Positions 45,286 through 59,200 are shown, numbered from the stretch's first letter. The stretch: 60,000 bases of DNA from Polytrichum commune (GCA_950295325.1 OX485806.1:51457169-51517168); one strand, 5' to 3'. Notes: generated by a model not told the origin, from the letters alone. Numbers and translations: made by a program.

Positions 45286-47789
45286 CCTTCTGTTCCAAAA
45301 ACACTTCCTCCCTCAACACTTATCTTTAGTTTCCTATTTGTAAGTTTTCATTACCGGAACTTCTTTCCGTTGAAGCATGTGTGGATATTAACTTAACAAT
45401 AATGAAGTGGTTGTTAGATATTTTCTAACCATGTAAAAGAGATTTCATTTTCACATGTGTCACAATGCCTCTACTAATCTTCCAATTTCTTATCAACTCT
45501 TGAGGAGGCATCTTTGAATCATTATCTCAACTTAGTCATTGCTCTTATATTAATCATCTTCTCCTTGTGTGTCCTTTGGATTCTCAACTATATAGATTAC
45601 AATCTAATTTTAGTAGAATCTCTTAATGATATTAAGCAGTAGACATAACATCTATCATCTATATTTGAATTGGGAATAATATAATAAAAAAAGTTGGTAA
45701 CATTTTCATATACTTAATTTTATCATATCATCGATTATATATTATTTGTCACATTTAATTTTCTTAGACAATCAATCATACTCATGAAATATAATTAACA
45801 TAAGCTCAATACTTATTGTGATAAGAATGATAGCAGAATGAAATAGATATGCAAGAAATAAATTTTGATTTATATTAAGATCTTCATACCTTTTAGACTC
45901 ATGACAATCATCAATTTAGGAAAATATACAAATTAATTATCAATGTACTTGCATGCAACTCATACAATCTCCTTCCGATATTCTCTCTCTCATGTGAGTT
46001 TATAATTTTTCACGAGCCTTTCTTGGTAATTCCCTTCACTCATAACTTTCCATTACAACTATCCTCACCTCATGTGAGTTCGTATAATCTTTCAACACTT
46101 ACATAATTGTTTTTTATGACTACAATTCCCTCATCACATGTAAAATTCCATAATCATTCCTTACACAATTGCCTCTCAATTCCTATAATTCTCACTTCTT
46201 GGTAGTCCTATAAAATTTGATCACACTCAATCTCTGACACATATATCTATCTCACCTCATGTGAGTTTCAATGCATGACATTCATCAATTCTCTCAACCA
46301 TAATCTATTGATGAAGTTTATGCTATCAATTATTTTGTCTCTATCTTGAATAACTAAGATAAAGGGTTGAGCTTAAAGCTCTTGTATTCCAAAATGATAA
46401 ATATATAAGGAACCTAGCTCTCGTACAGCCTATCGTCGTGAATAAAGTAAGGTATTCTATTTCTAAGCCAAACTCTATATATAGTGAAAAGTAGTGCCTA
46501 ACATGTGCCCCTCTTTTATTTTGCAATTTTTCTAAGAAGATAATTCTTTCCATTCTTTCGGATTCCTAAAAAAAACACATATAATCCTCATCTTTTTTAC
46601 ATTCAAGATGTAGTAGATTATGTTATAAAATTTATTTTTCACTACCTAGGTTTTGAGGGATTTCTAAAGATAACCCAAGAAGTTATTTTTTGTCTTTTCC
46701 TTACTTCTACCTCCGGTTGCCTCACCTATGTGGGCTAGGTGAGACCTAATTACCATAAGGTTCCCTAATCCTAAGTGGCTTACTAATTAATCAAATGATC
46801 TCACTAGTGGTTACCTACCTCCCATATACTCTACTAGTCTAAATTGGCATACTAATTGTGGCCAATTAATTTTGTTGATTAGGTTCAAGGTTCCTCCTTT
46901 TAAACCTTATTACCTTAAACCTCATTACATAATCCTTTTCATGTGGCAATTTTGGTGATTTTGCCCTTTTGTCCTAAAGATTGTGGTAAGAAAACCACAA
47001 CCAAACCACCTCGAACACGGAAATATAGCAATGAAACCATGGACAATTCTAGGTATTTTGATAGGGCATGCAAAACATATGATGAAAGAACCACATTCTG
47101 CCACCCCAAGACAAAAAAACATACAAACATGGCAATTTAAAAACTTAAGAAAGGCAATTGAATCGAGGCCTCATTGTAATACAAGCAATTAGCTAAAAGC
47201 CTAGACTACATTCAACTTGAAAAAATAAACCTCCTTAATTCATATCTTATTCAAATACATCATGAAAAAAAAATCCAGAACATTCATACAATATAAAAAC
47301 ATCAACTAGGTCTGCCCATCCACCAAACACGACAACATTAAGTTATCACACCTAGATAACAACATTGTCCAAACTATGTATCCATTCTTTGGAAATTCAT
47401 ATCTATTTTGTTATTTGATCAATAATATGTTATAAAAAATCTTGGAAGACTAGATAATAGCTCTATTTGGGAAAAAAATTTAAGATTAAAGGTTTTCATA
47501 TGCCACCAAGTCTAATCCAATAGCTACTGCCTAAATAAACACCTTACTTTGTACTCTAACTTTGGATTTTTATAATTTCATTTTTTTCAACCAGATGATA
47601 AATGGAAAACGGGTATAGATAGCTTAAATTGAGCTTTCATATGGGAAAATTATATTTGTTTGATTCAATGTAGTCAATTGATCATTTATATCATCAACCG
47701 CCAAGGTCTACAATGCCTCTACTTTTAAAATACTCTAACCTACTTCTATGGGTAGAGAGATATTTTTGTCCTAACGAACACCCATACTA
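45286..47789. other. AT-rich stretch without recognised genes
   Basis: No coding motif was seen. CTCATGTGAG followed by TT recurs at about 45,991, 46,070 and 46,258. It may be LTR sequence belonging to the fragment at 47,790-48,536 or to E3. Confidence 0.5.
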
Positions 47790-48536
47790 ACTAAGAGAAG
47801 GTAGAAATAAAGCTTCCGCAAGCTTTAATACAAAAATGAAAGGACAACAAAATTATTTTTTGCCTAACTACATGGAGGTAGGGCTTCACCCAAATTTTGG
47901 TAAAAAAATATACGGGGAGGAGGTTTTTAATCCTTCTCACAAAAATGTTGGATCCTTCCTCCACTGGTTCCATTCTTTCGAAAGCCCCCAAAAAATTTGG
48001 GCTCGGGGGTTATTGTGATTTAGGTTGCCACCTTCTCACCGAGGTGGCTCTGACGGGAGTCTTTCAAATTCTCTCTAATCTTTTGCAACCTAGTTGGCAA
48101 GGGGGCAACTATGCAAGTGGCCCCCTTGCTATTTTTCTTTATTTTTATTTCTCTTCCAAAAGTCTTCATGTTGATTTTGGCCTCTTTCGCTGAACACTTC
48201 CACTTGCCTTGCGTGGCCCATACTAAGTAATAAAATAATTCTTGCTTAGCCAACCTCTTTTAACTAAACATTTTAGCTAGTTTCTTTGACTACCTAGGAT
48301 TTCTTCCCGCTAAATTAGTTTTTTTCCTAGTTTGCAATTTTTTTCTTTTAACTTAACTAGTTTTTTCCCCTTCTCTAATAAAGGCCCAAAATCCTTGGTA
48401 TTTCATCTTCCATTTTTTAGCACAAAATATAAAAATTTGTTTTTTCCCCCCAATCTTTTATTTATTCGAACTTTTAATTCTAAAATTTCAACTAAAAGTC
48501 ACCCCGTGGAGTGGTGGACCACTTTGGGGATTCACA
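47790..48536 (-). repeat. LTR start of the solo-LTR subfamily, minus sense
   Basis: In minus sense it starts TGTGAATCCCCAAAGTGGTCC at 48,536, matching the solo LTR start (18,251), and the match continues through the GGCAAGGGGGC block and the TGTAGTTAGG block (18,880 region; complement near 47,865). The other end could not be placed. Confidence 0.75.
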
Positions 48537-51500
48537 TATGATGGCCATTAAGGAAGTTGTTCATTCATGCGCTGCAAACTCTACCTCTAACTTGCACGCC
48601 AATCTTGGGCACACGTTCACCTCCATCCGCATTTTTTTTTGTTTTGGATTTTGTTGTTGTTTTGTAATATACTACTTCAAAAAAGTCAGGAATGGAGAAA
48701 AAAAATACAACACAAATATCACAAAACAATTCAAAGCTGCCATGTTCCCCAACCGGACTGGGTTTGTGTCTACTTAAGACATCCATTCTACCTTGCGGGA
48801 GCAATTTGGAGCTATAGAGGAAAACATTTCAAACCATTTTTTTCCCTCTTCATAGAGAATTCAAACTACAAAAAAAATCCTTTGTGTTGAAGAAAAAAAA
48901 ATCCCATTACAAGTTTCCCTCAAATAATGACCATGAAGGACTAACCTCTAACCTCTTTCCACTAGCCATTGTTTTTCATACCATTATTTTGTTGGGCATT
49001 GTGTACTCGGAGCCATGTTCAAAGGCATGGGTATCTTTCAATATCTCTTCCAATGTGGCTATCACATCTCATTTGAAGTTGTTGCCATATAGGCATCCAA
49101 ATTGCATTGTTGCTCTCCAAGTTGGAGTTTAAGAAGTGATTTGCAAACATTTTCCATCTTATTGTATTGTTTTTTGAACATTAATTTGCTTTCACCACAT
49201 TCTATTGCAAAAACATTGTTCAAGATGTTGGTGGTGTTAACCGATTTGTAGAAGTGATATGCACACTCTTGCCTATTTATGCCTCCAATTTTTGAAAAAA
49301 ACAACTTGTATGAGTCACTTCCTATCAAATGCAGTGGAATTTATCAAGCTACAGGAGGTTAAGAGAAATGTGAAAACAATGTGCAATTTAAACTTGGTGA
49401 GCTTGTTGAGATATTTTGCAATGAAAAAAATATACCTAGATGATAAATTGGCTCACAATATTGTCGGTGTAGTTTTGGTTATCCTTGCCAAAGATGAGAC
49501 AAAAGTGAAAAAAATCCAAATGGAATATTTTTGCTAGCTTTGCCAAGTGCAATAATTTCTCTAGTTTCAACTTTCGACCCAAATTATGACTATGCTTAGC
49601 AAGGTCAAATTTTGACAAATATCCAACTCTACGCCCTACCCCAATGTTTCGAGTCCCTTTGTTTCAAATGCAATTATTTTGGTAAAAAAAATTTGAAGTT
49701 ATTTTCCAGGGGGACTGTAGAGCACATCGGGCACATAAAACTTGAAAATCAAGAGCAAGAGGTGTCCACCCTAGTACATGACTTATGCCTAAGCGTATCA
49801 TTAAATACAATGGTCTTTCATGTACAATAACACATGCTATAACATGTGGTTTAGGATACCAAACCCCTCCAACACGAGGATCATTGAGCAATTTTTTAAC
49901 TAAATACAAAACACAAGAATACATAAAAATTGGCCCTCCAAAACCCCAACACATCAACCCAAAAATTGAATTGCAATCAATAAGAGATGATTCACCTCTA
50001 CCACCTTAGCTCTTTGAACTAGTAAGTACGGTCTTCTACCATCTCTTAAGATTATGTTGGTTAGAATGAACACTATCCCCAAATGATTGCGTTGGCCTCC
50101 TTCTCTTTCTGTTGGAAATTATAGCTTGACATCTTATGATGGCCTTGGATGCTTCAACCACCCTCAAGTGCTTTGTGAATGCCAAATGATGTCATAAATT
50201 CCATCCAAGTTATTATGGGGGGCATGGGTTAATCAAATCCCTCCAGTTGAATCATCAAACCTTCATCCAAAAACCCTTTAAGGCTGATTCCTTGAACGTC
50301 CCCAGGAATGTAAAGGGTTTATTATTATTATTATTATTTTATTAGGTTCACTTCTTCCATAACAGAAACCCCTGGTCAATGAATTTTTGGCGCATCTCAA
50401 TAATGAAATTCACACCCTTCCCTTTAGGTCCAATGGATTGTAGACAATCTTGATAGTTCGTGTTGTTTTTTCCACACCAAATTTTCACATGGTTTGTAAA
50501 TTCCAAATGCTTTGTTTTGAAATTGTTGAACAAATTTTGAAAGTTGGTTTTAATTATCATTTTTTTGTTTTCCAATATCATTTTGCGACATTCAATGTAG
50601 AAAATCTTCTCCACTCCATTACCATTAAGATCCAATCGGTTGTCAACCTGCAATGAACATTTCAACTTCTTCATCTTCTTTGCATGTTCAAGATTTTGCT
50701 TCCACATGTCATTTGAAATTAGATTTGAGTTCATTTGGTGGTCTATAATAAAGTTTTTCATGTAGAACCCATAATACTAGAGCCTTTGAGAGGCTCCACA
50801 AGTTGGTCTTCGTTGTTTTCTTCAATTTGTGGAAACTCCTCTTCGGCCACTTGTTGGTGATTTGGACTTGCTATGTGACTTCCATCATCTAGACAACGCC
50901 AATTAGGGGTTCCATCCACCTCATTTTGTTGTGGCATGACATACATATTCACCACCACGTCGTTCAAACCCTCCATTTTCTGCCGAATCCATATTTATTG
51001 TCATTGTTCAAAATTCAAACGGCCATTCCAACGTCAAGTTCTCTTCCAAATGAACCTTAAGCAAAGGCGTATGTTTCCTCCTCAAAAACCTTCAACTTGC
51101 TCTAATATTGTAGCATAATATAATTGCCTTTCATAGTCCACATCTTCACTTGAGTTGCCATCCGTAAACACCAACATGGCCACCCCATCAGAAGTGGAAT
51201 AATAAATCATAAGTTGTTTACAGAAACTCTAAACCTTATACCGCCTCTAAAAAAAATTTAAGACATTCAGCCAAAATAATCAAAACCATGTATGGAACTT
51301 CACAGCTGCCCATGATCCTAAAACAACTACAAAGGAGATCCTGAACCAACTACAACCCTGATGTAGTGCTCATTAGAGTTTTGAGGTGTGTAGTTGATGG
51401 TGTTTAAGAAGGAATCTATGGTAATGGTCAGGATGTTGGGTTGAATTAGGCAACACAACGGCATGACCAAACCGTGGAGGATTTCTATTGTCCAAGGTGC

Positions 51501-53407
51501 TATCAATCGGTTCCAATGTTCATGAGCAAGGTGTTCCGATTTTAGAGTGTGCAAAAAGGACTTTTATGTATTTGCCAGAGTGTTTTGTTATGTTTGATTA
51601 AGTCGATGTTATAAATGGTGGGAACATGGACATGTTACACAGTGTACATGGACAAAGAAAATCCCACAAGAAGAAGGCTTAAGCTAATCAAAATAAGGGT
51701 GTGGACAATTGAGAGTGTGATGCCATTTTTAACATTATTCACAAAAATTAAGAATTATAATATATATATTTTGTTTATAACGTAGTAATAAGAGAGTATT
51801 TTCTGACCCACCTTCTTGTGTCATAGCCCTAGATTATTGGAACTAAACTATGAATAATACAATCATGTCAGTCAATCTTATGTTTGTTTTATAAAGTCGG
51901 TGGGCATATTCTTAAAATTGAAAGTAAGGTTAAGGGATGACACCTATTTTGAAAAGGCTTTGGATGCCAATTGAAAGAGGTTGCTTAAACAAAAAAAATT
52001 AGATTAAGGACCAAAATTAAGATCAATAATTGAGTTTTGATGAATTTGTTAAAAGATTGTGTAAATTAGGTCACACTTTATAGCAAGGGGCATAATCAAA
52101 GTAAATATGAATAATTAGGCTATATTCTTCAATTCCAACCCCAATTTAATATGCATGGCCTTCAACTTTAATCATAATACGTTGAATTTCAACATTAGCC
52201 CATCAATTATTGGACGACTATGACATATTGTTTGATACAAATATTGATCAATCCATTATCAACTGGAAGGATGCTCGATTGGATAATTGAAGATGTCACG
52301 CTATCAAGATTAGTAAAGGTTGACCTAAAATAATGTCAAAATCAAGTTTTTTGCCTGATTTGTGGTGGTTTAAGCCGCACTCTACCCCTCCATATAACGA
52401 ACAATTTTTTCCATTGCCCATGCAAGTAAAAATGTTCAAATGATATTTTCATTAACAAATTGGAGTACATTTGGATGATTGTAATTGGACATTTAGTGAA
52501 CATGAAGAATTACTTGCACTATTACTTGCAATTCCTTTTGGACCGTCCCTAGCATCATGACCCCATTGTTTTCATAGGAACGATGTTCATTGTAATCTTG
52601 GCAGTATTGTGTTTGGAACATTACCTCACCTACATTATGTACCTTTAAGCAAGGAGAATAAAAAGGGTTTTCAGATGGTTGTGGTGTGATGAAATTAGGT
52701 GTTCAACACATTTTATTATTGGACATTGTTACAATATCATCAATGATTTTGGAGTTTTTTTAATGGAATTATTACATGCTCGTTTTTTCATAGAACAAAG
52801 TCAGTAATACATTGATTCCTTGAAGAAAATTGGCATTAAGATGAAAAATAGATTGAAAACTATCATTCCAATGATTGTTTAGTCAAACCAAATGTAGAGG
52901 ACAAAAAAATAAAAATTGAATTATTGCAAAGTCACAAAAAATTAGAAATATGAAGGTTAAAAATTGAAACATGTTGGAATGTGCAATTCTTTGTATTGAG
53001 ATCAAAGCAATGGAATCATTAAATGATAATGAAATAACAAGATAAGAGCAAAATCATTTAGAACGCAAAATCAAATGAAAAAATTGATAGATCAAAAGGC
53101 TATACCTATAGAGTGTTCTTTAAGTCTCCAATATTTGATATTTATGATGGTTTATTGTTGTCTAAGCTAGGAATGGGAACCAATTAAATTGTACGGCTAT
53201 ATCTTGAATATGATTTCAATTTATGTAATGATAACTTTGTGCATGCATTTTGATGATAAGTTACCTCAACAACATTTATTTTGCAGGTTGTTGGCCTTGA
53301 TTGTACGTAGATATTGAACAATGGAAAGGAATCGTTCAAAAAGGGAAGACATGAAGAAGATTCGGTGGCACATGGCGACTTGGAGACGGGATCATATATG
53401 TGGGACA
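48537..53407. other. Long AT-rich stretch without recognised genes
   Basis: Short frames (for example 50348-50761 minus, Lys/Asn-rich, 137 codons) look like composition-driven chance frames. A (TTA)n run lies at 50,320-50,337 and a TA run near 51,760. No terminal repeats were paired here. Confidence 0.45.
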
Positions 53408-53845
53408 CTACGATGAAAAAAACACTTTGAAACGGGGATTAGGTTGAGGGGGTGCAACCTCATCAGATGATTTAGACAAATCGACGACATTGTGCACACC
53501 GGGCTCAATCTTCACTCTCACAAGGGGAGGAGTGCCCAATGTGCAAGTGGATGATCTGAGAGGGGCAAGAAATTTAGTGGATACACCCAATTGAGAGTCG
53601 GGGAGCCCGTAGACCCTGAACTTGCCAGGGCCAAGTTCCTGTACAATCAATCCGTTGTCGACAAACTTCAAGTCTTCACACAAGGTGATAGACAATAACG
53701 ACATATCAAGATTGTAGATTTCACGCTCCACCCAACAGTTCTCTCTATCAAAGTGAACCTAATGTCGAGATGAATGATAGATTTGGATGCATCCACATGG
53801 AAAAGAATGGGAACCCTGAGAACATTGGCACGAACCTCAACCATT
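53408..53845 (-). pseudogene. Decayed ORF of unknown family
   Basis: From an ATG at 53845 a frame reads MVEVRANVLRVPILFHVDAS and shifts near 53,735 to EREIYNLDMSLLSITLCEDL, QELGPGKFRVYGLPDSQLGVSTKFLAPL and DLSKSSDEVAPPQPNPRF, ending at 53408. The composition looks like real protein rather than AT-driven chance, with one frameshift. No family could be named; it may be a transposon or captured-gene piece. Confidence 0.4.
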
Positions 53846-55419
53846 TAGACACAGAAAGCAAAGTCGATGAAGAAGCCATGGAGAGAGAGTGGGACAAAAG
53901 AGGATGACAATGGAAAACAAAGAGGATACAAAATGCAAGTTGTGGGGATGCAAATATGGAAAGTGAGTGGGACCAAAGGTGACGATCGAAGTTTAAACAT
54001 TATGAAACCAATGTGAGCAAACCTTTGGTAATGAAAACCCCTTTTAGAAAAAACAAACAATTGAATCAGAAAGAAATAAAATCCTTGACAGTTTGAGACT
54101 ATGCAACGAGGAGTTTGGGCGTTGGCATCATCTGAACCCACAAAATTTAAAGAGAATTGCAGAGTATTCGATTTCTGAATGAAAGTGAAGTAAAAAATTA
54201 GTTAGATACAAGATATAGTGACATGCACTAGGAATAGAATATGAACTCAAAAGCCTTCAAAAAAATAGTGCAACAACTTATTTTATGAAACCTTAAAACA
54301 ATTTGTTTTATAAACGGTATGTGGTATCATTAAAGGCGATGGGAATCTCAAAAAATGGTTGACAGACGTACCCAAACCCAAACCCCATACAATTGGCAAA
54401 GCATAGCCAAGAGAAGTCTGAGGGTGTCGTATTTTGCGGAAATAGTCTAATGGTTATTGGCCATTGTGAAGGAATCAAGGTATTGTAAGGGATTGGGGAT
54501 GCACACATGAAAATAACATGGCATGATTCACCCTTGACGGATGAAGCATCGTGGAAGCAAAAGAAGAAGAGAGAAGTGAAGAAAAATAATAATTGAGCAT
54601 AGTTGAGAGAGTAGATGCCAATAGACTTGAGAGAAACCATTGCGTACAAACTTGGATCTTTGTGAAGGATGGAATCTTAAATTAGGTCCTCAGACCAAGA
54701 GGCTATAGAGGAAGAAGTGGATGCAAATAATGAATCTTGTTGCATACAATAAGAGGGACAAAGAGAAGCAAAAGTGATAAAAAAACATTCAAAAAGACTT
54801 GTAGGAAGAAACCGGAGAAGGTTTTATAAATGATGTAAGCTGTATATTTGATTTAAAAATGTATTTATCATTATCATTCTGTATGTACCTAATCGGTGTA
54901 TCTGTACTGAAGCTGAAGTTGCTAGTGATGGTGTGATTTTGAACAAAAAAGGCAAAAATAGTGGTAGTGGACATATTTTTGAAGGGGACAATATTGTGGG
55001 TTTTAGTCAAAAAGAAGAATTGAGAGGACAAATAGAAGAGAGTAGTTCACCCACAATCCAAGACAAACAAACACATCCAAAAATCAAGGCAAAGAAAAGA
55101 GTGGGGCAAGGCTGAAGGGTGTTGCGAGGGGGGAAGGGAGGATGGTTGACAAGATCCTGGTTGAGTGAACCCAAAACCCACGGCCTTGAGAGTGGGGGGA
55201 AAGGGAAATCCTTTATAATATTGCTAGATGAGGAGGGCAAAGCATTAATGAAGAAAGCTTAGTGGAGGGAAGGGGCGGGAAAACATTAGTTGAGACAACA
55301 ATAGAGGTTTCGGATGAGGATACGGCGATGGCGAAGGAGGGTGGCCCCAAACCCAAGGTGGAGGAACATGCCATGGTGGTGGAGGTAAATGCGCAAAACA
55401 TCATGCATTTGTTCTGAAT
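53846..55419. other. Stretch without recognised genes
   Basis: Hydrophobic minus frames (53845-54141, 54308-54649) are Phe/Leu/Ser-rich and lack conserved motifs. GC content rises toward the satellite array. Confidence 0.45.
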
Positions 55420-55847
55420 ACAAAAGGAGTGGAAATTGGGTATCATTTCATAAATGAAGTGGTTGGTTTTGGAATGTTGGGGGGGGGGCAAGTTGCACTT
55501 AGAGTATGATTTTGTTCCAAGGTCTAAAGCTAAGTACAGGCCCTCAACTCCAAGGCTATGTCCAAGCTTAGTAAATCTTAAGGAGGCGGGGTTTCTACAT
55601 ATAAATGAAGTTGTGGCTTTTGAACTATTAGGAGGTGGGGCAAGTTGCAATAAAAATTTGATATTGTTGCAAGGTAGGATGCTAAGCGGAAGCCCTCGAA
55701 TCCATAGCCATGTCGAACCTCTTTGAATTTCAGGGACGTGGGGTTTCTTTTCAGAATCAAAGGTGTAGATTCCAGATTGTTTAAAGGGGGCATGATGCAG
55801 TAAAAATTCAATTTTGTTGCAAAACTTGAGGATAAGGGGAGGCCCTC
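55420..55847 (+). repeat. ~150-bp satellite array, left part
   Basis: Units are marked by GGCCATGTCCAA-like boxes at 55,558 and 55,709 and a GATTTTGTTGCAA box about 60 bp before each. The array is cut at 55,848 by an LTR and resumes at 58,217. The minus frame 55213-56004 spans it by chance. Confidence 0.85.
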
Positions 55848-58216
55848 TGGTGCTTTTGGGCACCCCCCTCTGAGGGAGCCTAAAAGTACCGCACAAGCCC
55901 TTCAGTGAGGGTGGTATGCCTTGGCAAGTGCCCAAGCCGAACTCGGGTGTTATTATATTTAATGAGAGTTTTGGGTTTGTGGAGGGATTTGATAATCGCG
56001 TCATATCCTTCCGATAGGTTGTGCCTAGATTTTAAATGCCTAAGGTAATTATCAAAATTTTTAACCTAATGCCTAATCTATCATAGTCTACGCGTAGACG
56101 CACCAACCTTGGGATCAAGGCAACCTGATTCTAATGACTGAATGAAATAACCTTACATTTTACCTCGTGCCACATCTTAATTCCTTACTTCTTATACAGT
56201 AAATGCTCTAAACGGGGGGACCATAATTAAATCCCACCCTCTCAACCTTCATTCTTAGTTTATGGTAAATTGACAAAGCCTATGTAACTAAGTTCATAAT
56301 TTTTTACATCACCATTTACTTGTTTGGTGCACGCCATAACCCAAATCCTTCAAGGCCCTGTACGGGTTTCTTGAAGGTTAATTGATACTTACACCCTCCG
56401 ATTTTTGCCCACGGGGGTTGTACGAATTTTGTTGGTTATTAATTAATTTAACACGGTTTTACCACGAAAATTCAACTTGATGGGACCGGGGAATAAGACA
56501 ACTTGTGTGTTCAACATGTTGCACAATCTTCAAGGGTTGGGACAATCACCTCCAATCCTTAGGGCCAACAACATAATGGTGGCTTTATGGGTCATTATTT
56601 CTACCTTACCACCTACAAACATGCACAGTGGTCATACCAGTGATAAACCCGGCTTCGCCACAAATGAACGAGCTATGAATGAAAAACTACTACCACAATA
56701 ATTAATCGAGAGGCTCCGCAGACATGGGAGTTCTAATCCTCCTTGGCGGCTAGGTGGGTGATGCCTACTTAGCCTTACATGGATTGTTGGATTGGGATAA
56801 GAATTTACCTTTGCCGTACTCCCTCCATTCCTAAATTGAAGGATGTAGGGTTAAAAAGCTTACCAATTGACTCCCATCTTAGTTTGGCGATGGTTTGTGC
56901 GGAACCCCTACTCCAACGCTCGGTCGTTGAAAACACCAACTCGTACCCGCCAACCTTGGATGAACGAACCTCTTCTCGTAAAGCAGTAGATCCCTCTTTG
57001 CTTAAACAGTCACAACTTTTTCTTACAAGCTTCAATTGGAACAATTGTCAGTAATCTGGAAAGCTAAAAACAAAAAATATAACTCATCCATTTATCAAAG
57101 CAACTGCATGTATATCCTGTAAGATATGAGTTTACAAAGTCAACTCTTATATTTTAAGAGGCAGCTGAAACACCTTCATTAAAATATTTATAAGTTTTAC
57201 ACATCAAATTAAATTCTAGAAAGCGTACATATTATAAAAATCTAATAATAACTTTTAGAACACATTTAAATATCCTAGCAACTGAATAAGTTGTCTTTTA
57301 GTTATGCGTTTGTAAAGTCAGCGCTTGTAAATTGAGTAGCAGTTGACATACCGTAACTCAAATACTCATAGTTTTTTCTCCGTAGCTTTGATTCTACCAA
57401 ACTTATAGGCTTTTTGGAAAGCTTACATAAAGGGCTAGATTCAGTCAAAATCTGAAGGCTCAATTGTAATTATTTTGTCCACTATATTTGATTGAAAATG
57501 ACACAATTATTTAATGCTCAAGAGTTATAACTATAAGAATTCTAACTTATGCTTATATTGAATCAATGATAATGTTTTATCATTTTAATTTAAATTCTAG
57601 AGGATTTTACCATGCTAAAATAAAAATTCGAAAAGATGATTGAAAGGGAAAAAAAGGTTTTTATAACTCTTCAAATGAAGGGTTGTGTCCCTTCTCATTT
57701 CTGTTCACTGAGGGGTCCCGTTCTATGAACGGTAGCAACCAAACCCTCAGTGGTGAAAGGGAAGAGAGATGCCACCTCGCACCCCACTTGCTCAAGCCCT
57801 TAGAGAGGCTTTTCCATTTCCAATTGAACTTCATTTTTGGTTGGCAAAGGTGGCAATATGGCCCCCTTGCCCTAGTTGGCAAAATCCCTTACATTCATAG
57901 TTGTTTCTTTATTTTCTTTGTTGTCCGTTTCCGGAATTTTTTTCTTCTTAAATTGGTTGTTCCTAACTTAACTTACCTACTTACTAACCCACTACTTTCA
58001 CACTTCCGATTCGGATAAATGACATTTTCATTTTATCCCTCCGGTTTCTAATTTCTACTTGTGCAAGAATTTTAGCCCAAGGATAAAACACCCCTAGCCA
58101 ACCTACCTTAGTCTAAATGATTTTTTGCTAAATTTACCTATTACTAATTTAATGATTTTGCTAAAATACGTCAATTGTGAGCCAAATTGCCGTTGGGGGC
58201 AATTTTGAGGCTCACA
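55848..58216 (-). mobile_element. Solo LTR of E2 family (2369 bp) inside the satellite
   Basis: Parallel to the E2 LTR along its whole length (TGGTGCTTTTGGGCACC at 55,848; GAGGCTCACA to 58,216), but with fewer 178-bp repeats. No internal domain follows on either side. No clear 5-bp target duplication was found. Removing it leaves satellite spacing of about 157 bp, close to one unit. Confidence 0.88.
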
Positions 58217-59200
58217 TGCCCCCATAAATGCGGCAATGTCCAAAGCTTTTAAAACCTTAGGGAGACGGGGTTTCATATAAAAAATGAAGATGTAGGTTTT
58301 GATATATTTAGGGCGGGCTAGCTTGCATTTAGGGTTTGATTTTGTTGCAAGGTAGGAGGCTAAGTGGAAGGCCTCGGATCCGACGGCATGTCTAACCTTT
58401 TTTAATCTTAAGGTGAGGGAGGTTCATTTTTGTCATGTCCCATTTCTTTGAATTTTAGAGGGGGGGAGGTCTATTTCACAAATGAAGGTGAGGGTTTCCT
58501 AATGTTAGTGGGGGCCTACGTTCCACTAAGAGTTTCATTATGTTGCAAAGTTAGAGGTGAAGGGGAGGCCCTTGAAACCGAGGCCATATCCAACATGTCT
58601 AAATTTTGGGAGGGGGAGGTTCGTTTCAAAAATGAATGTTTGTGTTTTATAATGTTTGTGGGGGACGAATTGCATTTTGAGATTCATTTTGTTGCCAAAC
58701 TAGGGGTTAAAGGTAAGCCCTTGGAACCAAGGCCATGTTTAAGTTATCTGAATTCTAAAAGGGGGGGGTTCATTTCAAAAATGAAGGTGTTGGTTTCATA
58801 ATTTAAGGCCTAGGTTCCACTGAAAGTTTGATTTTGCTGCAAAGCTAGAGGTGAAGGGGAGGCCCTCGGAACCAAGGCCATGTCCAACTTGTCTGAATTT
58901 TTTTTTGGGGGGGGGGGGGTTCATTTAAAAAATGAGGGTTTGTGTTTTATAATGTTTGTGGGGGCCAAATTTCATTTAGAGATTCATTTTGTTGCAATAC
59001 TAGGGGTTAAAGGGAGGCTCTTGGAACCAAGGCCATGTTTAAATAATATGAATTCTAAATGAGGGGGGTTCATTTCAAAAATGAAGGTGTTGGTTTCATA
59101 ATTTTAGTGGGGACCTAGGTTCCACTGAGAGTTTGATTTTGTTGCAAAGATATAGGTTAAGGGGAGGCCCTCAAAATTGAAGCCATGTCCATCTACCAAG
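58217..59200 (+). repeat. ~150-bp satellite array, right part, A/B dimers
   Basis: Boxes CATGTCC or variants lie at 58,235, 58,387, 58,585, 58,734, 58,879, 59,034 and 59,184. From 58,430 on, two monomer types alternate: A (GGTTCCACTGAGAGTTTGATTTT) and B (TTTGTGTTTTATAATGTTTG, GAGATTCATTTTGTTGC). Long G runs (for example 58,907-58,918) mark unit starts. Frames 58430-58801 and 58880-59062 are products of the repeat. Confidence 0.9.

Noticed and set aside
49612-50009. Overlapping frames that first suggested a viral or copia gag piece
   Set aside because: No recognisable motif on either strand; not supported.
50348-50761. 137-codon Lys/Asn-rich minus frame
   Set aside because: Composition follows the AT-rich base content; no motif.
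54308-54649. Hydrophobic minus frame resembling a secreted or membrane protein
   Set aside because: Phe/Leu/Ser-rich by base composition, with no conserved pattern or neighbours to support it.
55213-56004. 263-codon minus frame
   Set aside because: It crosses satellite and LTR boundaries, so it is not one gene.
58430-58801. 123-codon ORF in the satellite
   Set aside because: It spans more than two satellite monomers and its protein repeats with them; product of the repeat.
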